From Bacteroidota bacterium (lineage in GTDB: Bacteria > Bacteroidota > Bacteroidia > Cytophagales > Cyclobacteriaceae), in assembly GCA_024280115.1 (NCBI GenBank), contig JAJRQT010000215.1, positions 1 to 64,000 of the forward strand: a stretch of DNA of 64,000 nt, read 5' to 3'. This document shows positions 47,611 through 56,037 of this stretch, in pieces. Below the pieces are notes generated by a model that was given only the letters and a program-made list of their open reading frames with translations, was not told the origin of the DNA and did no database searches. The translations under genes were made by a program, and so were the position numbers. Numbering within the stretch: position 1 is the stretch's first letter; every line of letters starts with the position of its first letter.

Positions 47611-48720
47611 ATGACGAAGAAAGTCATCGCGATAATTTCGGTTCTAAAACCTGTTGACGATACTCGAAATTTTGAGAAGATCGCAAGAACTCTTGGCAAT
47701 AAAAATAAATATGATATTAATATCATAGGTTTTTCAACAAAAATAATTCCTACAGCACCCAATATTAGATTTTATCCAATATTCAATTTTAATAGAATTG
47801 GATTTAATAGACTCTTTGCTCCAATCAAAATTTATCAAATACTACTTAAAGTAAAACCTCAACTAATCATAGTTACATGCTCTGAATTACTGATAGTTAG
47901 CGCCCTATACAAAATATTATTTGGCAGTAAGATTATATACGATTTACAGGAAAATTATTATAGAAATATTGCTTTTACAGATGCTTATCATCCAGCTGTC
48001 AGATATCCTATTGCGATCGCCACAAGGATTATTGAATATGTAACCAGTGTATTTATTGATCACTTTATATTGGCAGAAAAGATTTACAAAAAACAGTTGA
48101 AATTTATTGAGTGGAAATACGATATCCTTGAAAATAAGGCCATTATAAACGAAATACCAAAGGTAAAGTCTCGAACAAATGAGGATAAAATGCGCTTAGT
48201 TTATGCTGGAACAATTGCAGAACATTACGGCATATTCGATGCTTTAAATTTTTGCGAGTCCATCAATAATGAAAACCAAATACTTGAACTTTATATAGTC
48301 GGGTATGCTCATAAATCAAGTGTCTATCAAAAACTGATTGAACAAACTGCCGGCAAACCGTATATTAAAATTATTGGTGGAAATACTTTAGTAACTCACA
48401 ACCAAATACTTATAGAAATGAGCAAGGCAGATTTTTGCCTGCTTCCATACCAATACAATAAAAGTATTGAAGGCAGGATTCCGACAAAGCTATTTGAATG
48501 CCTGGCAATGGAGATATCGGTAATTATTTCACCAAATCCATCTTGGACTGAAATAGTCAAAGAAAACAATGCCGGGATAATTTATGAATTCCAGGGGCTT
48601 CATGCTTTCAATTTAAACAAACTGCAAAATAAATATTTCGGAAAAAGTATGTCTTCGCAATATCTGTGGGACAATAATGAAAACAGACTTTTGCAGATTG
48701 TAAATGATGTGATTTTATGA
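47611..48720 (+). CDS. Glycosyltransferase (GT4-like)
   Basis: The 369-residue protein is a GT-B family glycosyltransferase: KKVIAIISVLKPVDDTRNFEKIA at the start is like GT4 enzymes, then RLVYAGTIAEHYGIFDAL opens the C-terminal Rossmann domain, and KSIEGRIPTKLFECLAMEISV is the nucleotide-sugar binding motif with Glu. It transfers a sugar, likely to a lipid or polysaccharide. No other polysaccharide gene is next to it. The start codon is 36 bases from that of dapD on the other strand. Confidence 0.82.
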   Translation: MTKKVIAIISVLKPVDDTRNFEKIARTLGNKNKYDINIIGFSTKIIPTAPNIRFYPIFNFNRIGFNRLFAPIKIYQILLKVKPQLIIVTCSELLIVSALYKILFGSKIIYDLQENYYRNIAFTDAYHPAVRYPIAIATRIIEYVTSVFIDHFILAEKIYKKQLKFIEWKYDILENKAIINEIPKVKSRTNEDKMRLVYAGTIAEHYGIFDALNFCESINNENQILELYIVGYAHKSSVYQKLIEQTAGKPYIKIIGGNTLVTHNQILIEMSKADFCLLPYQYNKSIEGRIPTKLFECLAMEISVIISPNPSWTEIVKENNAGIIYEFQGLHAFNLNKLQNKYFGKSMSSQYLWDNNENRLLQIVNDVIL

Positions 48721-48722
48721 TG

Positions 48723-48835
48723 TTTAGACTAAGCTAAATTTATTTTTCATTTAAACATAACATGCTTATACTACTCATAAACAAACAATATCGTGAGTAA
48801 AATTCTAAACCTATAAATTTTTAGATTGGCCTAAA
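48723..48835. promoter_or_regulatory. Two TTTAG-N6-CTAAA operators upstream of the DtxR-type regulator
   Basis: TTTAG at 48723-48727 and CTAAA at 48734-48738, with six bases between, match a second copy at 48820-48824 and 48831-48835. Both are followed by TTTATTT. The identical spacing and a position before a metal-regulator gene suggest operators for autoregulation. They resemble DtxR/MntR boxes in having an A/T-rich dyad. Confidence 0.6.
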
Positions 48836-48841
48836 TTTATT

Positions 48842-48849
48842 TACTTTTG
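48842..48849 (+). promoter_or_regulatory. TAnnTTTG promoter immediately before the mntR-like start
   Basis: TACTTTTG at 48842-48849 fits the Bacteroidota -7 consensus. It ends only six bases before the ATG at 48856, so the mRNA may be leaderless or start at ATG 48865. It overlaps the region right after the second operator, so bound regulator would block it. Confidence 0.45.
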
Positions 48850-48855
48850 CATAAA

Positions 48856-49530
48856 ATGAATCCAATGATTGAATTAAGTTTTGCTGAAGAAAACTACCTG
48901 AAAGCTATATATCATTTATCTTCGGGTGGTCAAAATATGGTAAATACTAATGCAATCGCAGAACGGCTCAATACCAAACCTGCATCCGTCAGCGACATGA
49001 TTAGAAAACTTTCTGAAAAAGGTGTAATTACTTATTTAAAATATCAAGGTGTAAACATTACGGAACTTGGAGAAAAAAGAGCGTTGTGGGTAATTAGAAA
49101 ACACCGGCTTTGGGAAGTCTTCCTGGTAGAAAAACTTAACTTTCACTGGGATGAGGTTCATGAAATTGCCGAGCAACTGGAACACATTCACTCCTCCCTC
49201 CTGATCTCAAGACTGGATGAATTTTTAAAGTATCCGAAGTTTGACCCTCACGGAGATCCTATCCCAAATGAAGAGGGGATTATATCTTCCAAACCGAGAA
49301 TTATCTTATCCGAACTCAAAAAAGGGACTGCCTCCGAACTGGTTTCCATGAAAGATACCGGAGCTGTTTTTCTCAATTACCTGGACAGGATTGGCATGAA
49401 GATCGGCGCCAAAATTACGGTTATTGATACCATTGAATTTGATGGATCATTGGAGATCAAAACTGATGAAGACAGGGTCTTATCTATATCAAAGCAAGTA
49501 GCCGATAATTTACTTGTGATCGCTAAGTGA
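48856..49530 (+). CDS. DtxR/MntR family metal-dependent transcription regulator
   Basis: From ATG 48856 the protein has 224 residues. The N-terminal winged helix (AEENYLKAIYHLSS, NAIAERLNTKPASVSDMIRKLSEKGV) is followed by a dimer domain with HRLWEVFLVEKLNFHWDEVHEIAEQLEHI, whose Glu, His and Asp residues make the metal sites. The last 75 residues form an SH3/FeoA-like domain. It should repress metal uptake genes when Mn or Fe binds. Two dyads lie upstream. No adjacent transporter gene is present, so targets lie elsewhere. Confidence 0.88.
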   Translation: MNPMIELSFAEENYLKAIYHLSSGGQNMVNTNAIAERLNTKPASVSDMIRKLSEKGVITYLKYQGVNITELGEKRALWVIRKHRLWEVFLVEKLNFHWDEVHEIAEQLEHIHSSLLISRLDEFLKYPKFDPHGDPIPNEEGIISSKPRIILSELKKGTASELVSMKDTGAVFLNYLDRIGMKIGAKITVIDTIEFDGSLEIKTDEDRVLSISKQVADNLLVIAK

Positions 49531-49721
49531 AGTCTTATAATCCCTAAAATATTGTGCTGAAATTTTGTCGCACAAACGTTAAAGTATGTAATTGTCTGAT
49601 TTTGTTTAAATCTTTTACTTAATTTTTACGTTCTTTGAAGGATGGTTTGGTCATTTATCGATAATTGAATAGAAGATCAACAGATATGATAATTAACAAT
49701 TTAGAATAAAAAACAACAGGT

Positions 49722-50264
49722 ATGTTTCTTAAAGTTTATAAAATAATATTCTCATTCTTGCTTATTGCTTTGTTAAACAGTAATTCTTTCGCACAGGAAA
49801 AAGCAACAGTTAAATGGTACACTATTGAAGAAGTCCAGGAATTGGTAAAAAATGAACCGAGAAAAATTTACATCGATATGTACACAGACTGGTGTGGTTG
49901 GTGCAAAGTAATGGATAAAAAGACATTTACCGATAAAAACATTGTAGAACATCTAAATAACAATTTCTACGCGGTGAAATTTGATGCTGAAGGAAAAGAA
50001 AATGTAGTCTTTAAAAACCAGACCTTTAAATTTATAGCTCAAGGTTCCCGGGGTTATCATGAATTGGCCGCAGCGCTGATGCAGGGAAAAATGAGTTATC
50101 CAACATCTGTATTTCTCGATGAAAGCTTAAATGTCATATCACCTTTGCCCGGCTATTATCCTCCTGAAAAACTACAACCGGTACTTGAGTTCATTGGCCA
50201 AGATCATTATAAAACAACGAACTATGAGCAATTTTTGTCAAAAAAAGATGGTGTGAATAATTGA
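49722..50264 (+). CDS. Secreted thioredoxin-like protein
   Basis: The 180-residue protein has a signal peptide (ending SNSFAQE) and a thioredoxin domain with the CGWC motif (in DMYTDWCGWCKVMDKKTF) near residue 65. The rest, with NFYAVKFDAEG and SYPTSVFLDE, fits the DUF255/thioredoxin-7 group. It is likely a periplasmic disulfide reductase or a chaperone. The gene overlaps mnmE by four bases (TTGA), which makes mnmE depend on it for translation. Confidence 0.83.
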   Translation: MFLKVYKIIFSFLLIALLNSNSFAQEKATVKWYTIEEVQELVKNEPRKIYIDMYTDWCGWCKVMDKKTFTDKNIVEHLNNNFYAVKFDAEGKENVVFKNQTFKFIAQGSRGYHELAAALMQGKMSYPTSVFLDESLNVISPLPGYYPPEKLQPVLEFIGQDHYKTTNYEQFLSKKDGVNN

Positions 50265-51646
50265 GCAAGAATCTTAATAGTGAATTTGAAGACACAATAG
50301 CAGCGCTTTCAACTCCCCAGGGTATTGGCGCCATCGGCGTCATCAGGCTCTCCGGAAAGTCTTCCATTGAAATTGCAAACAGCATTTTCAAGGGGAAAAA
50401 CCTGCTGGGTCAAAAATCACACACCATTCACTTTGGGAAAATTATTGACGATAAAACTGTAATTGATGAAGTCCTCATTTCTATTTTTATTGCCCCACGG
50501 TCTTTTACAAAAGAAAATATTATTGAAATTTCATCACATGGATCTCCTTTTATCTTACAAAAAATATTAAAGCTCCTGATTTCAAAAGGAGCCCGACTGG
50601 CTAAAGCCGGTGAATTTACCAAAAGAGCTTTTTTAAACGGGCAATTCGACCTCACACAGGCTGAATCCGTTGCCGACCTTATAAATTCAGATTCGGAAGC
50701 AACCCACATGGCTGCCATGAATCAAATGCGTGGGGGATTTTCAAAAAGGATTAAGGTGTTGAGAACAGAGCTTATCCATTTTGCATCTATGATAGAATTG
50801 GAGTTGGATTTTTCGGAAGAAGATGTTGAATTTGCCAATCGTGACCAATTGACTGAGTTGGTGTTGAAGTTGCAAAAAGAGATTCATAAACTGATTGAGA
50901 GCTTCAGCGTTGGGAATGTGATTAAAAATGGAGTCCCAACAGTAATAGCCGGTAAACCAAACTCCGGGAAATCTACCTTACTTAACACACTCCTCGAAGA
51001 AGAAAAAGCAATTGTTTCTGAAATCCCCGGTACCACAAGAGATTTTATTGAAGACCAAATCCACATCAAAGGCATAAGCTTCAGATTTATTGACACCGCT
51101 GGTATCAGAGAAGCCAGAGATAAAATTGAAGCTATTGGAATAAAGCGTACCAGGGAAAAGATGAAGGTTGCCTCCCTAATCATTTACCTGATAGACCTGT
51201 GTAATGAATCGATTGAGGAAATTGGAATAGAAAAAACCAAGCTTAAAAAGCTGGGAATTCCCTATCTATTAACGGGTAATAAAACAGATAAATTAAAAAC
51301 AGATGAAATTACGCTTGTAAAAAATGCATTCCCTGAGATGATTTTCATTTCAGCATCCAATGAAAATAATATTGAATTTCTCAAAGAGAAACTGATTCAA
51401 CTTGTTCAATTGGATACCTTTAAGACAGGAGATACGATTATCACAAATGTTCGCCACCTCGAAGGGCTTCAAAATACTCAATTGGCACTTAACGATGTCA
51501 TGAAAGGGATCGAAAATAATGTAACCGGAGATTTCCTGGCAATGGATATCAGGCAGGCACTACATTATCTCGGCGAGATCACAGGTGAAATATCCACAGA
51601 AGATTTACTTGAAAATATATTCAGCAAGTTTTGTATCGGCAAATAG
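50261..51646 (+). CDS. mnmE: tRNA modification GTPase MnmE
   Basis: The 461-residue protein begins at TTG 50261 and partners MnmG to modify the wobble uridine of tRNAs. The N-terminal folate-binding domain is recognised by DTIAALSTPQGIGAIGVIRLSG. The G domain has P-loop GKPNSGKSTLLN, EIPGTTRDFI, DTAGIR and NKTD. The C-terminal FCIGK holds the catalytic cysteine. Length and all motifs are standard. The TTG start shares its bases with the TGA stop of the upstream gene (TTGA). Confidence 0.95.
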   Translation: MSKNLNSEFEDTIAALSTPQGIGAIGVIRLSGKSSIEIANSIFKGKNLLGQKSHTIHFGKIIDDKTVIDEVLISIFIAPRSFTKENIIEISSHGSPFILQKILKLLISKGARLAKAGEFTKRAFLNGQFDLTQAESVADLINSDSEATHMAAMNQMRGGFSKRIKVLRTELIHFASMIELELDFSEEDVEFANRDQLTELVLKLQKEIHKLIESFSVGNVIKNGVPTVIAGKPNSGKSTLLNTLLEEEKAIVSEIPGTTRDFIEDQIHIKGISFRFIDTAGIREARDKIEAIGIKRTREKMKVASLIIYLIDLCNESIEEIGIEKTKLKKLGIPYLLTGNKTDKLKTDEITLVKNAFPEMIFISASNENNIEFLKEKLIQLVQLDTFKTGDTIITNVRHLEGLQNTQLALNDVMKGIENNVTGDFLAMDIRQALHYLGEITGEISTEDLLENIFSKFCIGK

Positions 51647-51778
51647 GATACTTCCAGAATGTACCTGGACTTCACCGGTGATGGGAATCGACGAAAAGAA
51701 ACCTTAGGCCTTTTTATTTACAACAGACCCAAGGGTCAGGCACAAAAGCAGCATAATCGTGAGTAAAAACATAAAGAC

Positions 51779-52033
51779 GTGGCGTATCGAATTGAAGTAA
51801 TGAGCAAAATCCAAAACTCACTTTTCGGATTGGAAATCCTGAACCGGAAAAGAATAAAATTTCTGGATTACTTTATGGAGCGGATAGAGAAAAGCAAAAT
51901 GAGTGATGGAAATACAGATCAATGGAACAGCGCTTTAAAACATATTGAAAATTTTGATCAGGTAAATATTTACCCGGATCAAATACATGAACGCTGGATG
52001 GAAGACCTGAAGAAATCTATGCCAAAATTGTAG
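51779..52033 (+). CDS. Small protein of unknown function
   Basis: The 84-residue frame opens at GTG 51779; the ATG at 51800 (MSKIQNS) may be the real start. It is charged and helical (ILNRKRIKFLDYFMERIEKS), with no signal or membrane segment. A short frame (MSKNIKTWRIELK, starting GTG 51760) ends just inside it. It might be a diverged coding remnant. I recognise no family. Confidence 0.4.
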   Translation: MAYRIEVMSKIQNSLFGLEILNRKRIKFLDYFMERIEKSKMSDGNTDQWNSALKHIENFDQVNIYPDQIHERWMEDLKKSMPKL

Positions 52034-52108
52034 ATGAAAGAAAGAAGGATGCAGCAGAGCGGATACCGGAGTTAGAATTAAAAATATAATTTACCATTTT
52101 CAAAGCTT

Positions 52109-53097
52109 TTATTCAAATTGCTTTAGCACATACGTTTCAAGAAGACGAACTTTAATTTGAGGTTGGATACTAACGGTCTTGATAATCGCCGGAATAATGA
52201 TGGACTCACCTTGTTTAACCTCAACTGTATTTTCATGTTCATCGGTTATCTTGCATGAGCCTTCAAAACAAACATAGATAACAAACGAATCTATTTTGGA
52301 GAAATCTCTGAATATGTTTTTCGTCAGCTTCAATAATACCGTAGTGAAGTACCGGGTTGATTCCAGGACTTCAGGTTTATTCTCTTCTCTATCGTAAACA
52401 GTACGATAATCCTTGTGTATTGTATAATCAATAGCATCTTTTGCCAATTCAGTATGCAACTCACGTTTCTTCCCATCAGCACCTACACGGTCATAATCGT
52501 AGATACGATACGTGAGGTCTGATGTTTGTTGAATTTCGATGAAAAAAGCTACGGCTTTAGCGGCATGCACACGTCCAGTCGGGACTAAAAAACATCTCCG
52601 GATTCGATATCATATTGTCTCAAATAGGATACGAAATTATTATCCGTAATCGCCTTATCATATTTTTCAGGCGTCATTTGCTTTGAAAAACCCATAAGAA
52701 CTGAAGCTCCGGGACTTGCATTGACTATATACCACATTTCAGTTTTTCCAATTGAGTTGTGGCGTTTTTTTGCCAACTCATCATTGGGGTGAACTTGAAT
52801 GGAAACATCTGCATTGGTATCGATAAACTTGATTAAAAGGGGAAAAACAGTACCAAATCGTTCATAATTATACTGACCAACCAGATCTTTTTTATATTCA
52901 ACTATCAATTCATCAAGCCGTTTACCTTTTAGTGCTCCATTGGAAACAATGGAAACGTTTCCTTTTACTCCCGAAATTTCCCAGCTTTCACCAACATTGT
53001 TTTTTCCTGGTGTAATACCTTTGAATGCACATATTTTGTTGCCCCCCCAAATTAACTCTTTGAGGATTGGCTTAAATTTTAATGGATACAGTTTCAT
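52109..53097 (-). CDS. manA: Class I mannose-6-phosphate isomerase, interrupted by a frameshift
   Basis: Two adjacent open frames together make a full type I phosphomannose isomerase of about 325 residues. The first half (52585-53097) has ILKELIWGG, the zinc ligands in QVHPND and KTEMWYI, and stops right after IESGDVF. The second half (52109-52590) continues with VPTGRVHA, then EIQQTSDLTYRIYDYDR. A run of six T (A at 52587-52592 on the plus strand) should be seven; a -1 shift rejoins the halves. The GRVHA zinc-site segment lies in the joined region, so an unshifted product is inactive. It interconverts mannose 6-phosphate and fructose 6-phosphate and follows HPS and PHI genes. Confidence 0.85.
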
Positions 53098-53118
53098 TGT
53101 CTATCTTTTTACATAATT

Positions 53119-53682
53119 CTACTCCAGGTTGGCATGTCTCTCAAACATCATTTCACCTGTTTGATTCAGTTTATTCATCAAAGACATGACAATAGCATCA
53201 TAAACCAGCAAGCTTAATTGTTCGAAACCCGAACCCATTGGCTGGATAGAAGCTCCTATGTGCGTTTTATCCTCTACTTTGGGAGATGCTCCCGGAAGTA
53301 CAATTTTTGCATCTGCAAGATCAGCAATAGTTGAGTTCGAAGTCAATGTATTAAGAATGATGTTCAAGCCATTCTTTTTTGCTTTTTGGGCCAGGGAAAC
53401 GAGGCTTTGTGTCTCGCCTGAGCCAGAGCCGATGATAAGCAAGTCGCCTGGCTTTGTGTGAGGCACTGTAATGTCACCAATAAAATGAACGTCAAGCCCT
53501 AAATGCATTAATCGAGATGCAAATGCTTTGATTGCCACTCCAGAGCGTCCTGCACCAGCTACATAAATACGCTTGTTTGGGCCAATGTACGAGATGAATT
53601 TTGCTACCTGGGTTTCATCTATCTGTAATGAACTTACTTTAAGTTCTCCCAATATTTTACTTAGTATTTCGGTTGTTTTCAT
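53119..53682 (-). CDS. hxlB: 6-phospho-3-hexuloisomerase (SIS domain)
   Basis: The 187-residue SIS-domain protein has the PHI signature: IYVAGAGRSGVAIKAFASRLMHLG, LIIGSGSGETQSLVSLA, and PMGSGFEQLSLLVYDAI. It converts D-arabino-3-hexulose 6-phosphate to fructose 6-phosphate. It overlaps the hxlA stop by four bases (ATGA). The pair forms the formaldehyde-fixing ribulose monophosphate steps, or runs backwards to make ribulose 5-phosphate. Confidence 0.9.
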   Translation of the reverse strand: MKTTEILSKILGELKVSSLQIDETQVAKFISYIGPNKRIYVAGAGRSGVAIKAFASRLMHLGLDVHFIGDITVPHTKPGDLLIIGSGSGETQSLVSLAQKAKKNGLNIILNTLTSNSTIADLADAKIVLPGASPKVEDKTHIGASIQPMGSGFEQLSLLVYDAIVMSLMNKLNQTGEMMFERHANLE

Positions 53683-54314
53683 ACTTTAGTAGTCAAAATA
53701 TCTTTAATCATTATTGTTTCTTTCACAGGGTCCGCGGCATTCAAAATACCACCTCCAATGATAATAATGTCAGGCATATAGGGCATATAACTGTGAAGAT
53801 TGCTTGAATTAAGCCCACCAGCTACAGCAATTTTCGCATTTTTTGTTGCTCCTTTCATCTCAATTAGGTCATCCAAAGGAGTTCTTCCATTCGCTTGCTG
53901 ATCGACACCTGTATGAACTGCAAGATATTCCACACCAATGTCTTCCAGTATATTAATCCTTCGTGTCAGATCGGGTACACAAATCATATCCACTACCACT
54001 ATCCTGTCATACTCCCTGGCTTTCTCCACGCAGGCATTGATTGTTGCTATATCGGTAATTCCCAATACCGTTACATAGTCCGCACCTGCATCGAAAGCAA
54101 TTTCGGTTTCATATGCACCTGCATCCATAATCTTCGTATCACACAATACTTCTTGTTTTGGAAATCTCTTTTTAATTACCCTTGTTGCTTTCATACCTTC
54201 CATCATGATGAATGGAGTGCCAATCTCAATAATATCCACCTGGTTTTCCACTTTGTGTAATAATTCGATGGATTTTTCTATTGTCAGATCATCTAATGCT
54301 AATTGTAACTTCAT
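53679..54314 (-). CDS. hxlA: 3-hexulose-6-phosphate synthase
   Basis: The 211-residue orotidine-decarboxylase-type barrel has LQLALDD, the DTKIMDAG motif (DxKxxD) and VHTGVDQQ, all typical of hexulose-phosphate synthase. It condenses formaldehyde with ribulose 5-phosphate. Related 3-keto-L-gulonate-6-phosphate decarboxylases share the fold, but linkage to a PHI gene favours HPS. It heads a minus-strand operon hxlA-hxlB-manA, divergent from a DeoR-type regulator. Confidence 0.88.
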   Translation of the reverse strand: MKLQLALDDLTIEKSIELLHKVENQVDIIEIGTPFIMMEGMKATRVIKKRFPKQEVLCDTKIMDAGAYETEIAFDAGADYVTVLGITDIATINACVEKAREYDRIVVVDMICVPDLTRRINILEDIGVEYLAVHTGVDQQANGRTPLDDLIEMKGATKNAKIAVAGGLNSSNLHSYMPYMPDIIIIGGGILNAADPVKETIMIKDILTTKV

Positions 54315-54440
54315 CTTATATTATTTTATTGTAACTGAGCTCTAAATTGTCATCTCAGGGTATTATCTAGTTCATTAAAAAATGCGTCTTTTCCCTGCAT
54401 GCACCTTTTTCACACGACTTCCTGGCCAAATGTTGACATA

Positions 54441-54513
54441 AACCGCATATTATAAATATATACCGCATCTATTTTGCATATATTTACTTTAATGCTACTA
54501 ATAATGCGGTATA
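54441..54513. promoter_or_regulatory. Inverted operator pair TATACCGCAT/ATGCGGTATA
   Basis: TATACCGCAT at 54459-54468 and its exact complement ATGCGGTATA at 54504-54513 lie between hxlA and the DeoR-family gene. A third copy, AACCGCATAT, lies at 54441-54450 in the same orientation as the first. The dyad fits the binding site of a DeoR/GlpR-type dimer, probably that gene's product. Confidence 0.65.
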
Positions 54514-54537
54514 AATGCAATATTTAAAGAAAAATTT

Positions 54538-55287
54538 ATGATCAAATCAACACGTCACCAACTCATTTTACATCGAATTAAAATGGATCACAGGATTTAT
54601 ATCACATCCTTAAGTAGAGAGTTAGGAATTTCTGACGATACATTAAGAAGAGATCTAATTGAATTGGATAAACAGGGATTTTTAACCAAGGTACATGGTG
54701 GAGCCATTGCAAAATCAGGCATTTCGGTAGAGTTTACTGACAGATTGAACACGGGGATCGCTGAAAAACAACAGATGGCCGCAAAGGTCATCCCCATGTT
54801 TCACCCAGGAGATATATTATTGATAGATGGTGGCACCTCCAATCTGGCCGTTGCCCATCAGCTGCCTATCGATATGGAAATGACCGTTTATACAAATAGC
54901 TTTCCAATTATCAATGCGCTGTTTAATCACCCTAATATAGACTTAATATGCTTAGGGGGAAAAGTTTTTCCTTCTTCTCAAGTTACCGTCGGTGTTTCCG
55001 TTTACCAGGCTTTACAAACGGTAAGAGCCGATTGGCTGATTCTTGGTGTTAGTAATATACATTCGCAGCTGGGATTAACTGCCCCGGAACGGGAAGAAGC
55101 TATGTTGAAACGATTAATGCTGGAAAGGGCTCGTAATCGAATTGTTTTGGGAGACAATTATAAGTTCAAAACCGCTGAATCGTATTGTATTGCTTCGTTA
55201 GATGAAATTGACTATTTAATCGTTGAGGATTCCAACATTGAATCTGTTAAACAGCAATTATCGGATCATACATGCACAATTATTTAA
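54538..55287 (+). CDS. DeoR/GlpR family sugar regulator
   Basis: The 249-residue protein has an N-terminal HTH with YITSLSRELGISDDTLRRDLIELDKQG, then the sugar-phosphate sensor domain (DILLIDGGTSNLAVAHQLP and the LGVSNIHSQLGLTAPEREEAMLKR segment). Such regulators are released from DNA by a phosphosugar. Its position opposite hxlA with three CCGCAT sites between makes it the likely regulator of the hexulose-phosphate operon. Confidence 0.88.
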   Translation: MIKSTRHQLILHRIKMDHRIYITSLSRELGISDDTLRRDLIELDKQGFLTKVHGGAIAKSGISVEFTDRLNTGIAEKQQMAAKVIPMFHPGDILLIDGGTSNLAVAHQLPIDMEMTVYTNSFPIINALFNHPNIDLICLGGKVFPSSQVTVGVSVYQALQTVRADWLILGVSNIHSQLGLTAPEREEAMLKRLMLERARNRIVLGDNYKFKTAESYCIASLDEIDYLIVEDSNIESVKQQLSDHTCTII

Positions 55288-55701
55288 TGGAGATTAATCA
55301 CAAGGCAAATCACAAAATACGATAGCATTTAAATCTGCAAATTACACCCTCTTGAGAAAGATAAAATCACCTCATTACCCCGATGCTCCTTCTTTTTCAG
55401 AGTTTCCTGTGGATAACGCTGATGGGGAGTAAAGATTCATTGACACCATAATTATGAATTTCCAATTCTCCGGAAGTAAGCGTGATCAATGCTCAATGCA
55501 TATTCATCTAGGTGAAAATCGTGATAGAAATAAATTAAAGATCAATAAATGAAAAAATGTAATTGTTTGCAGACAGCTTATTACCTGTAATTAAATCAAC
55601 AGTTATTTGCTTCAAGGATTGGATTATAGCTACCTCTGAGGATGTGATGATATTTTTTAAAGCCATTCTATTCAAAAAAATTATAGCGTTTAAAAAATCA
55701 A
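55288..55701. other. Degenerate intergenic region
   Basis: No intact gene lies here. The open frames present are short and have no recognisable sequence. The right end borders a transposase remnant, so the region may be an eroded insertion sequence or its flank. Confidence 0.35.
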
Positions 55702-55926
55702 ATATATTCGTTCTCATGGGGAATAGAAAACAGCTTGCATTGGGTAAAAGATGTCACATTCAAAGAAGATGATTCTAAAATACGTATGGGTGAAGCTCCT
55801 CCAGCATTGTCAACAATCAGAAATGGTGCACTTAATATATTTAGAAAGAATGGAATGAATGAAATAGCAAAAGCTATAAGGTTGGTGTCAAACGATATTG
55901 AAAAGCTCTGTGAACTGATAATTTAG
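55702..55926 (+). pseudogene. C-terminal remnant of an ISAs1/IS4-type transposase
   Basis: In the frame of 55702-55926 the sequence SWGIENSLHWVKDVTFKEDD continues with SKIRMGEAPPALSTIRNGAL. This matches the ending of ISAs1-type DDE transposases (HWGIENxLHWVLDVxFxED). About 65 codons remain and no start is present, so the element is dead. It marks a past insertion after the DeoR gene. Confidence 0.75.
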
Positions 55927-56037
55927 AATGCAACAGCCCTGCTCCTTGGAGGGGAATTTAATCTTGGTTTAAATTGAATTTGTCACATTCAATGATCGCC
56001 TGGTTAATAGCCGTTACCTTTTACCGCAATAAAATAG

